From contig CAIKJM010000129.1 of assembly GCA_903827735.1 (NCBI GenBank), positions 1-12,552 of the forward strand: a stretch of 12,552 nucleotides of DNA. The letters are read 5' to 3'. The position numbers and the translations under genes were made by a program. Shown one piece after another: positions 7,025 to 12,552 of the stretch (the first letter of the stretch is position 1; each line of letters starts with the position of its first letter). The notes beneath the pieces are model-generated. The model did no database searches. It worked only from the letters and a program-made list of their open reading frames with translations, and had not been told where the DNA came from. The DNA comes from an uncultured Rhodanobacter sp. Its GTDB lineage: Bacteria; Pseudomonadota; Gammaproteobacteria; Xanthomonadales; Rhodanobacteraceae.

Positions 7025-8524
7025 CTAGAACCGCCGATATTGCAGCGCTTCGGCGAGATGCTCGCGCTCCAGCAGGGGCACGCCACCGTCGAGATCGGCG
7101 ATCGTGCGCGCCACGCGCAGCACGCGGTGATACGCGCGGGCCGACAGGCCCAGCCGCTCCAGCGCGGTTTCGAACCAGCGTCGTTCGGCCGGCCCGAGCG
7201 CACAGTCGCGCTCCAGCTCCAGCGTGCTGATTTCGGCGTTCGGCCGGCCGGCGCGCATCAGCGATTGCCGGCGCGCTTTGAAGACGCGCTCGCGCACTGT
7301 GGCCGAATCCTCATCCTGTCCGCTGCGCGGCCCACCCAGATCGGCCAGGGGCACCTGCGGCACCTCCACGCAGATATCGATGCGATCGAGCAGCGGGCCG
7401 GAAATGCGCGAGCGGTAGCGCAGGATCTGATCGGGCGTGCAGTGACAGCGCTGGCGCGGATCGCCTACGTAGCCGCACGGGCACGGATTCATCGCCGCCA
7501 CCATCTGGAACTGCGCGGGAAAGGTCGACTGCCGGGCCGCGCGCGAGATCACAATATGCCCGGACTCCATCGGTTCGCGCAGCACTTCCAGCACGTGCCG
7601 GCTGAATTCCGGCAGCTCGTCCAGAAACAGCACGCCGTTGTGCGCCAACGAAATTTCACCAGGCCGCGGATACGAGCCACCGCCGACCAGCGCCACCGCC
7701 GACGCCGTGTGGTGCGGCGCCCGAAACGGACGTCGGCGCCACTGCAGCAGATCGGTCTGCTGTCCCGCCACCGAGAGCACGGCGCAGGTTTCCAGCGCCT
7801 CGGACTCGGACAGCGGCGGAAGAATCCCTGGCAGGCGTTCGGCCAGCATGGTCTTGCCGGTGCCGGGCGGACCGACCAACAGCAGATGGTGACCTCCGGC
7901 CGCCGTGATCTCCAGCGCCCGGCGCGCCTGCTGCTGGCCGCGTACGTCGAGCAGATCGGGGCCGTCATACGCGCCGCCGTTGCTCGGCGTGCCTATCGGC
8001 GCGGACAGCTCCTGCGCACCGCGCAGCCAGCCGCATACTTCGGCCAGCGTGGCAGCGACCCGCACATCCACATCCGGCACCAGTGCCGCTTCGGCCGCGT
8101 TTTCCAGCGGCACCACGACGCTGCGGCCGCGGGCACGTGCCCGCAGCAGCGCCGGCAACACGCCTGAAACGCTTCGTAACGCGCCGGTCAGCGCCAGCTC
8201 GCCGAGAAATTCGCAGTCGTCCAGCTTTTCGCGCGGCACCTGCCCGCTGGCGGCTAGAATGCCCAGCGCAATGGCCAGATCGAAACGGCCGCCGTCCTTG
8301 GGCAGCTCGGCGGGCGCGAGATTCACCGTCACCCGGCGATTGGGGTATTCGAAGGCGGTGTTCTGGATCGCTACGCGCACCCGGTCGCGCGCCTCACGCA
8401 CGGCCGCTTCCGGCAGGCCGACAATATTTGTGGCCGGCAGACCGCCAGACAGATGCACCTCGACCATCACCTGCGGCGCGGCGATACCCTCCTGGGCCCG
8501 ACTGAGGGTGACGGCAAGACTCAT
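7025..8524 (-). CDS. comM: ComM / YifB family Mg-chelatase-like AAA+ ATPase
   Basis: The 499-residue product matches ComM, a hexameric helicase that promotes branch migration during natural transformation. An N-terminal ChlI-type domain occupies about residues 1-165, with SGGLPATNIVGLPEAAVREA and VNLAPAELPKDG. The AAA+ core follows, with Walker A GPPGTGKT (218-225) and Walker B GVLFLDELPEF (297-307). A cysteine cluster NPCPCGYVGDPRQRCHC holds Cys348, 350, 360 and 362. The C-terminal Mg-chelatase domain contains LSARAYHRVLRVARTIADL. The length fits E. coli YifB (about 506). ATG 8522-8524 gives the canonical MSLAVTLSRA start, though its ribosome site is weak. The gene follows ubiK on the same strand, but a terminator separates them, so it probably has its own promoter in 8525-8609. 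The stop is TAG, so TAG is an ordinary stop here. Confidence 0.96.
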   Translation of the reverse strand: MSLAVTLSRAQEGIAAPQVMVEVHLSGGLPATNIVGLPEAAVREARDRVRVAIQNTAFEYPNRRVTVNLAPAELPKDGGRFDLAIALGILAASGQVPREKLDDCEFLGELALTGALRSVSGVLPALLRARARGRSVVVPLENAAEAALVPDVDVRVAATLAEVCGWLRGAQELSAPIGTPSNGGAYDGPDLLDVRGQQQARRALEITAAGGHHLLLVGPPGTGKTMLAERLPGILPPLSESEALETCAVLSVAGQQTDLLQWRRRPFRAPHHTASAVALVGGGSYPRPGEISLAHNGVLFLDELPEFSRHVLEVLREPMESGHIVISRAARQSTFPAQFQMVAAMNPCPCGYVGDPRQRCHCTPDQILRYRSRISGPLLDRIDICVEVPQVPLADLGGPRSGQDEDSATVRERVFKARRQSLMRAGRPNAEISTLELERDCALGPAERRWFETALERLGLSARAYHRVLRVARTIADLDGGVPLLEREHLAEALQYRRF

Positions 8525-8609
8525 GTGACGAAGCTCATGCGACGAGGAGTCGCCGGCGCAGTGATGGTTCGCTCCCGGCTGACATGATCGAGCGACTCCA
8601 GATTCAGCG

Positions 8610-8663
8610 AAAAACTAACCGCCCCCGATCGTTCTCGGGGTGAGGGTGACGGATCGGGGGCGG
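8610..8663 (-). terminator. Rho-independent terminator of ubiK
   Basis: CCGCCCCCGATC (8619-8630) and GATCGGGGGCGG (8652-8663) form a perfect 12-bp stem around a 21-nt loop. Read on the minus strand, the stem is followed by TTAGTTTTT (complement of 8610-8618). It lies 21 nt after the ubiK stop and upstream of comM. Confidence 0.82.
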
Positions 8664-8683
8664 CTCCCGGGAGACTGGTGTAC

Positions 8684-8941
8684 TTAGGTTCCGCGGGTGG
8701 CGATGGCGGCCTCGAGTTCGGCCACGCGTCGTTCCAGCTCGTCGATCTTCGCGCGGGTGCGGGCAAGCACCTGGCTCTGGACGTCGAACTCCTCGCGGGT
8801 GACTAGATCGAGGCGGCGCAATCCCTGCGCCAAAACATCCTGGAAGTTAGCCCGCAAATCCTGTTGCGCATCAGCCAATCCTGGCGGTACCAACGACACA
8901 AGTCGCGCGGCAATCTTGTCGATAACCTGCTTATCCATCAT
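8684..8941 (-). CDS. ubiK: Accessory factor UbiK (YqiC/BMFP family)
   Basis: This 85-residue protein matches UbiK, a small membrane-associated factor that works with UbiJ in the soluble complex making ubiquinone. The N-terminal half (about 1-40) is amphipathic, with IAARLVSLVPPGLADAQQDL. The C-terminal half is a coiled coil with the family block LDLVTREEFDVQSQVLARTR, then KIDELERRVAELEAAI. E. coli UbiK is 96 residues. Two consecutive ATG codons (8939-8941 and 8936-8938) are possible starts; GAGG, the complement of 8950-8953, lies 8 nt from the first. The frame stays open far upstream to a TTG at 9259, but that extension overlaps the PII gene and is unlike the family. The gene is divergent from the PII gene and ends in its own terminator. 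Confidence 0.93.
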   Translation of the reverse strand: MMDKQVIDKIAARLVSLVPPGLADAQQDLRANFQDVLAQGLRRLDLVTREEFDVQSQVLARTRAKIDELERRVAELEAAIATRGT

Positions 8942-9158
8942 GGATAGCGCCTCAAGCTCGTCGGGGTAGATATTAGGTGAACGGAAATCGGGTCTGCCAT
9001 CGGGATGCTCCATCAGAAACTGTAGGGATTCTCCTACAGACGTCGTTATGCAGGCGACAAGCGACGGCCCGGCAGGCAAAATGGTTCGTCGCATCCAGCC
9101 CGCCTGCCGTGTTTCAGGGCCGAATGCTTTTGGCCAATGCATCTGACGGGGAAACACC
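8942..9158. promoter_or_regulatory. Divergent ubiK / PII control region with two inverted repeats
   Basis: This 217-bp gap must hold promoters for ubiK (minus) and the PII gene (plus). I see a 7-bp dyad CTGTAGG-N6-CCTACAG at 9020-9039 and an 8-bp inverted repeat CGGCAGGC (9070-9077) with GCCTGCCG (9102-9109). I found no convincing sigma54 -24/-12 element (GG-N10-GC) and no NtrC site, although PII genes often have them. Neither repeat is assigned to a regulator. Confidence 0.45.
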
Positions 9159-9497
9159 ATGAAACTGGTTGTGGCGATCATCAAGCCGTTCAAGCTGGAC
9201 GATGTGCGCGAGGCGTTGGCCGAGGTCGGCGTGCAGGGCGTGACGGTATCCGAAGTCAAAGGCTTCGGCCGGCAGAAAGGCCATACCGAGCTTTATCGCG
9301 GCGCGGAGTACGTGGTCGATTTTCTGCCCAAGATCAAGATGGAGCTGGCGATCACCGATGATCAGCTTGAGCGCGTGCTCGAAGCGATCCAGCATTCCGC
9401 CAGCACCGGCAAGGTCGGCGACGGCAAGATCTTCGTCACCTCGCTGGAGCGCGTGATTCGTATCCGCACCGGCGAAATGGATCACGACGCGCTCTAA
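9159..9497 (+). CDS. glnB: Nitrogen regulatory protein PII (GlnB/GlnK family)
   Basis: The 112-residue product is a trimeric PII signal protein that reads 2-oxoglutarate, ATP/ADP and glutamine status and controls partners such as GlnE, NtrB or AmtB. The T-loop runs through KGFGRQKGHTELYRGAEY with the uridylylation site Tyr51. The B-loop is TGKVGDGK (83-90), and Arg101/Arg103 in RVIRIRTGE complete the nucleotide site. All key residues are present. GlnB versus GlnK is unclear: the MKLV start is GlnK-like, while Asp54 in EYVVDFLPK is GlnB-like. GGGGA sits just upstream of ATG 9159. No ammonium transporter gene follows; the next gene is nrdA after 530 bp. Confidence 0.95.
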   Translation: MKLVVAIIKPFKLDDVREALAEVGVQGVTVSEVKGFGRQKGHTELYRGAEYVVDFLPKIKMELAITDDQLERVLEAIQHSASTGKVGDGKIFVTSLERVIRIRTGEMDHDAL

Positions 9498-9538
9498 TTC
9501 AGCTCCAGGGATACCACCCGGCTTGAGCCTCTTTCTGC

Positions 9539-9556
9539 CGGCGATCACGATCGCCG
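9539..9556. terminator. Hairpin after the PII gene, possible weak terminator
   Basis: CGGCGAT (9539-9545) pairs with ATCGCCG (9550-9556) around a CACG loop, 41 nt after the PII stop. No U-tract follows on either strand, so it is at best a weak terminator or transcript-end stabiliser. The rest of 9498-9610 shows nothing else I can name. Confidence 0.3.
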
Positions 9557-9610
9557 CATAAATAAGTTTGTGCCGGTTCGCAGGCCGCCCGCGCGCTGGC
9601 CGCACGCCAC

Positions 9611-9619
9611 TTATCCCCA
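9611..9619 (+). promoter_or_regulatory. DnaA-box-like site upstream of nrdA
   Basis: TTATCCCCA differs by one base from the DnaA consensus TTATCCACA. It lies just upstream of the NrdR-box pair and the promoter. DnaA boxes upstream of nrdAB are established in E. coli. A weaker relative, CCATCCACA, follows at 9623-9631. Single short matches can occur by chance. Confidence 0.4.
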
Positions 9620-9626
9620 GAACCAT

Positions 9627-9642
9627 CCACAACTTGTTGGGT
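9627..9642. promoter_or_regulatory. Upstream NrdR box
   Basis: CCACAACTTGTTGGGT matches 11 of 16 positions of the NrdR-box consensus ACACAATATATTGTGT. Its start is exactly 32 bp from that of the second box, about three helical turns, which is the spacing typical of NrdR box pairs. The pairing gives more support than this single match does. Confidence 0.65.
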
Positions 9643-9670
9643 TGACCACGCCCAGCTCACCCGATATGTT
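9642..9670 (+). promoter_or_regulatory. nrdA promoter
   Basis: TTGACC (9642-9647) and TATGTT (9665-9670) form -35 and -10 elements with a 17-bp spacer. The predicted start near 9677 coincides with the first bases of the riboswitch. The two NrdR boxes touch the -35 and cover the -10, so bound NrdR would block RNA polymerase. Confidence 0.7.
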
Positions 9671-9674
9671 GTGT
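9659..9674. promoter_or_regulatory. Downstream NrdR box
   Basis: ACCCGATATGTTGTGT matches 13 of 16 positions of the NrdR-box consensus and covers the -10 element. NrdR is the zinc-finger/ATP-cone repressor that shuts off ribonucleotide reductase genes when dATP is high. Position, spacing and target gene agree with that role. Confidence 0.72.
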
Positions 9675-9675
9675 C

Positions 9676-9864
9676 CGTCGGTGCCCGTCCAGACGATGTG
9701 TCGGTCGGGCTTAAAAGGGAATCCGGTGTAAATCCGGAACTGCCCCGCAGCGGTAAAGCGGAAACGAACGCCTCTACATGCACTGGCCGTCTACGGCTGG
9801 GAAGCGGGGGCAAGTAGGCGGATCGCAAGATCCACGTCCGCAAGTCCGAAGACCTGCCGGCACA
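9676..9864 (+). promoter_or_regulatory. Cobalamin (adenosylcobalamin) riboswitch in the nrdA leader
   Basis: The conserved core is present in order: CGGTGCCC at 9679-9686, then GGGAATCCGGTG with its pairing partner CCGGAA, then CTGCCCCGCAGCGGTAAAGC, a CACTG...TGGGAAGC arm around 9780-9806, and finally AGTCCGAAGACCTGCCGGC, the B12-box region, ending near 9862. These are the landmarks of the RF00174 cobalamin riboswitch. B12 binding would be expected to lower nrdA expression. The exact ends are approximate. Confidence 0.93.
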
Positions 9865-9925
9865 TCGGGGCGAACGTGCCCCGGTGCGTAGTGACGACTT
9901 CCGTGGGGAGGTACGTCGAGGGGAA

Positions 9926-9941
9926 AACGCCGCGTGGCGTT
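9926..9941 (+). other. Leader hairpin in the riboswitch expression platform
   Basis: AACGCC (9926-9931) pairs with GGCGTT (9936-9941) around a GCGT loop, in the 165-nt stretch between the riboswitch and the nrdA start. A second self-complementary stretch lies at about 9861-9894 (ATCGGGGC with GCCCCGGT). One or both may be part of the switch. Their alternative pairing with the aptamer is not resolved by eye. Confidence 0.35.
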
Positions 9942-9962
9942 CCTTTCGCGCCCGTCCAAGGA

Positions 9963-10008
9963 ACTCGCTGCTTCAGGCCCTGCGCGCGGGAGCGGGTGTT
10001 TGATTTTT
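9963..10008 (+). terminator. Candidate attenuator terminator of the B12 riboswitch
   Basis: ACTCGCT (9963-9969) can pair with AGCGGGT (9991-9997), with one T-G wobble. An inner CCC/GGG (9978-9980 with 9988-9990) extends the stem, with a bulge on the 5' side. TGTTTGATTTTT (9997-10008) follows as a U-rich tract, and the nrdA ribosome site GGAG comes 8 nt later. The position suits transcription attenuation. The bulge makes the stem imperfect, so a translational switch is also possible. Confidence 0.45.
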
Positions 10009-10027
10009 CATGCCCGGAGTCACCGCC

Positions 10028-12552
10028 ATGCAACCTCTCGAAAACGCTGTCAGCGAGCGCACTGCCGCGCGCGTCGATGCTTTCAACATTCCCGTCGATG
10101 ACGCGCCGGCCGCCGAGCCGGCCACCATCGAATCCACAACAGCTGCTACCACCGGCGAAGCGTTCGCGCTTACCCCGCCGCACAACCCGGGCCAGATGCG
10201 CGTGACCAAGCGCAACGGCGGCCAGGAAATCGTGGACGTCAACAAGATCGTGCGCGCGGTCACCCGCAGCGCCGAGGGCCTGCATGGCGTCGATCCGCTG
10301 CGCGTGGCACTGAAGACCATCGGCGGCCTGTACGACGGCGCCACCACGCAGGAACTCGACCAGCTGTCGATCCGCACCGCCGCCGCACTGACCGCCGAGG
10401 AGCCCGAGTACGGCCAGCTCGCTGCGCGCCTGCTGGGTGCCTATATCGATAAGGAAGTGAGCGGCCAGGAAATCCAGAGCTTCTCGCAGTCGATCGTGCG
10501 CGGTTCCGAACTCGGCATCCTCAATGAACGCCTGCGCGACTTTGTGGCGCTGAACGCGCGCAAGCTCAACGATGCGATCAATCCGCTGGCCACGCGCCGC
10601 TTCGAGTACTTCGGCCTGCGCACGGTGTACGACCGCTACCTGCTGCGCCATCCGCAGAAGCGCTTGGTGATCGAGACACCGCAGCATTTCTTCATGCGCA
10701 TCGCCTGCGCGCTGGGCGGCAACGAGATCGGCGAAACGCTCGAGCTTTATCGCCTGCTCTCCTCGCTGGAATACATCGCCAGCTCGCCCACGCTGTTCAA
10801 CGCCGGCACCAATCATGAGCAGCTCAGCTCGTGCTACCTGCTCGACTCGCCGGTCGATTCGCTGGAGTCGATCTACGACAAATATGCGGACGTGGCCAAG
10901 CTCAGCAAGTTTGCCGGCGGCATCGGCCTGGCCTACACCCGCGTGCGCTCACGCGGCTCGCTGATCAAGGGCACCAACGGCCATTCCAACGGCCTGCTGC
11001 CGTGGCTGAAAACGCTGGACGCCTCGGTCGCTGCGGTGAACCAGGGCGGCAAGCGCAAGGGCGCGGCGTGCGTGTACCTGGAATCCTGGCACGCCGACAT
11101 CGAGGATTTCCTCGAGCTGCGCGACAACACCGGCGACGACGCCCGCCGCGCGCACAATCTCAACATCGCCAACTGGATTCCCGACGAATTCATGCGCCGG
11201 GTCGAGACCGACGGCGACTGGTCGCTGTTCGATCCCAAGGTCGTGCCGCATCTGGTCGACAGCTGGGGCGCGGTATTCGAACAGCACTACGCGAAGGCCG
11301 AAGCCGAAGGTCTGGCTGTCAAAACGGTGAAGGCGCGTGAGCTTTACGCGCGCATGATGCGCACCCTGGCGCAGACCGGCAACGGCTGGATGACCTTCAA
11401 GGACCGCTGCAACGCCACCAGCAATCAGACGGCCAAAGTGGACAACGTGATCCACCTGTCCAACCTGTGCACCGAGATTCTGGAAGTCAGCTCCGCGACC
11501 GAAACGGCGGTGTGCAACCTCGGCTCGGTGAACCTGGCGCGGCACGTCGTGCGCGCGGCCGACGGCAGCCACGCGTTCGACTTCGAACAGCTCGCCTCCA
11601 CCGTGCGCACGGCCGTGCGCCAGCTCGATCGCGTGATCGATCTGAACTTCTATCCGATCGACACCGCGCGCACCGCCAACATCAAGTGGCGTCCGGTCGG
11701 GCTTGGCGTGATGGGCCTGCAGGACGTGTTCTTCAAGCTGCGCCTGCCGTTCGATTCTGCCGAGGCGCTGGCACTGTCCACGCGCATCGCCGAGGAGATC
11801 TATTTCCACGCGCTGTCGATGTCGAACGAGGTGGCGGCGCAGGTCGGCGCGCACCCCGGCTTTGCCGAGAGCCGCGCCGTCAACGGCGAGCTGCAGTTCG
11901 ACTACTGGCCGCAGGCGCAGACCCACGACAGCGCGCGCTGGGACGCGCTGCGCGAGCGCATCAAGCAGCACGGCCTGCGCAACTCGCTGCTGATCGCGAT
12001 TGCGCCGACCGCGACGATCGCCTCGATCGCCGGCTGCTACGAGTGCATCGAGCCGCAGGTCAGCAACCTGTTCAAGCGCGAGACGCTGTCGGGCGATTTC
12101 CTGCAGGTGAACCGTTACCTGGCCGACGAGCTGAAGGCGCTGGGATTGTGGACGTCGGAAGTACGCGACGCGATCAAGCTGGCCGAAGGTTCGATCCAGA
12201 ACATCGCGGCGATCCCGGAGCGCCTGCGCATGATCTATCGCACCGTGTGGGAGCTGCCGCAGAAGGCGCTGATCGAACTGGCCGCCGCGCGCGGCGCCTT
12301 CATCGACCAGAGCCAGTCGCTCAACCTTTTCATGGAAAACCCCAACATCGGCCAGCTCAGCTCGATGTACATGTACGCATGGAAGGCCGGCATCAAGACC
12401 ACCTACTACCTGCGTTCGCGGCCGGCGACCAAGATCGCCAAAACCACGGTCACTGCCAGCCGAACCAGCGCGCCCGAGCCCGTCGTGGACGATCAGGCGC
12501 AGGCCAATGCCGCAGTGTTCTGCTCGCTGGAAAATCCCGAGTACTGCGAAGC
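10028..12552 (+). CDS. nrdA: Ribonucleoside-diphosphate reductase class Ia, alpha subunit (3' end outside the window)
   Basis: This is the large subunit of class I ribonucleotide reductase, which reduces NDPs to dNDPs with an NrdB partner. The frame is open for 841 codons to the window edge. After a variable, Ala/Thr-rich leader of about 55 residues, an ATP cone spans about 57-147, starting MRVTKRNGGQEIVDVNKI. Cys269 in LSSCYLLD and Cys496 in VCNLGSVNL form the redox pair. Asn479, Cys481 and Glu483 in SNLCTEI are catalytic, and Tyr793-Tyr794 in KTTYYLRSR relay the radical. The 15-residue spacing of Cys481 and Cys496 is that of the eukaryote-like NrdA subgroup, not of E. coli (23). GGAG (10016-10019) supports ATG 10028; an in-frame ATG at 10010 is less likely. 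The final EYCEA suggests the usual C-terminal cysteine pair and stop lie just beyond the window. Confidence 0.96.
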   Translation, partial: MQPLENAVSERTAARVDAFNIPVDDAPAAEPATIESTTAATTGEAFALTPPHNPGQMRVTKRNGGQEIVDVNKIVRAVTRSAEGLHGVDPLRVALKTIGGLYDGATTQELDQLSIRTAAALTAEEPEYGQLAARLLGAYIDKEVSGQEIQSFSQSIVRGSELGILNERLRDFVALNARKLNDAINPLATRRFEYFGLRTVYDRYLLRHPQKRLVIETPQHFFMRIACALGGNEIGETLELYRLLSSLEYIASSPTLFNAGTNHEQLSSCYLLDSPVDSLESIYDKYADVAKLSKFAGGIGLAYTRVRSRGSLIKGTNGHSNGLLPWLKTLDASVAAVNQGGKRKGAACVYLESWHADIEDFLELRDNTGDDARRAHNLNIANWIPDEFMRRVETDGDWSLFDPKVVPHLVDSWGAVFEQHYAKAEAEGLAVKTVKARELYARMMRTLAQTGNGWMTFKDRCNATSNQTAKVDNVIHLSNLCTEILEVSSATETAVCNLGSVNLARHVVRAADGSHAFDFEQLASTVRTAVRQLDRVIDLNFYPIDTARTANIKWRPVGLGVMGLQDVFFKLRLPFDSAEALALSTRIAEEIYFHALSMSNEVAAQVGAHPGFAESRAVNGELQFDYWPQAQTHDSARWDALRERIKQHGLRNSLLIAIAPTATIASIAGCYECIEPQVSNLFKRETLSGDFLQVNRYLADELKALGLWTSEVRDAIKLAEGSIQNIAAIPERLRMIYRTVWELPQKALIELAAARGAFIDQSQSLNLFMENPNIGQLSSMYMYAWKAGIKTTYYLRSRPATKIAKTTVTASRTSAPEPVVDDQAQANAAVFCSLENPEYCE

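Noticed and set aside
7016..8167. 383-codon open frame on the plus strand opposite comM
   Set aside because: Low-information Arg/His/Gln-rich translation; the minus strand holds the full set of ComM motifs.
9040..9158. Sigma54 promoter for the PII gene
   Set aside because: I looked for GG-N10-GC with a TGGCAC/TTGCA context and found no acceptable match on the plus strand.
8942..9259. Upstream extension of ubiK to a TTG at 9259 (191-residue form)
   Set aside because: It would overlap the PII gene by about 100 bp and add sequence unlike the UbiK family; the ATG at 8941 has a GAGG site.
1..12552. A novel defence, mobile or secondary-metabolite system
   Set aside because: Every substantial gene belongs to a known housekeeping family. 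I found no integrase, transposase, terminal repeats, CRISPR-like array or abrupt compositional island except the short AT-rich aceB promoter gap.

Overview
The window is high-GC core chromosome of a gammaproteobacterium, most likely of the Lysobacterales (Xanthomonadales), family Rhodanobacteraceae or Xanthomonadaceae. This rests on remembered family resemblance of the proteins (PII, UbiK, the LysR-type regulator, the acyltransferase, NrdA) and on base composition, not on a database search. I see no phage, IS element, CRISPR array, tRNA or rRNA, and no undescribed multi-gene system. The interest lies in altered housekeeping genes and in dense regulatory DNA.

Layout. (1) 1-719, plus strand: the tail of the ribosome-rescue hydrolase arfB, overlapping a short 1-acylglycerol-phosphate-acyltransferase-like gene. 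(2) 723-1763, minus: a LysR-type regulator, divergent across an AT-rich dyad-filled gap from aceB-aceA (1886-4822, plus), the two dedicated glyoxylate-shunt enzymes. aceA carries an in-frame TAG at 4658-4660 where a Glu codon is expected. The following 53 codons still encode the conserved C-terminus. (3) 4855-4894: a perfect 15-bp hairpin that can end transcription from both sides. (4) 4913-8941, minus: a CPA1-type cation:proton antiporter with a C-terminal RCK/TrkA-N-like domain and an internal in-frame 204-bp tandem duplication; then comM; then ubiK, which has its own terminator. (5) 9159-9497, plus: a PII protein gene, divergent from ubiK. (6) 9498-10027: a 530-bp control region with a DnaA-box-like site, a pair of NrdR-box-like sites 32 bp apart that overlap a sigma70-type promoter, a cobalamin riboswitch and a possible attenuator hairpin. 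(7) 10028 to the window end, plus: class Ia ribonucleotide reductase large subunit nrdA, cut off probably a few codons before its stop.

How the parts fit. AceB and AceA together bypass the decarboxylating TCA steps for growth on acetate or fatty acids, and the divergent LysR-type gene is the natural candidate regulator. As written, aceA would lose its conserved C-terminus, so the shunt may be broken, unless the TAG is a sequence error or is read through. The nrdA leader combines dNTP-state control (NrdR), possible replication-linked control (DnaA) and B12 control. Such an arrangement is expected in an organism that also has a B12-dependent class II reductase elsewhere.
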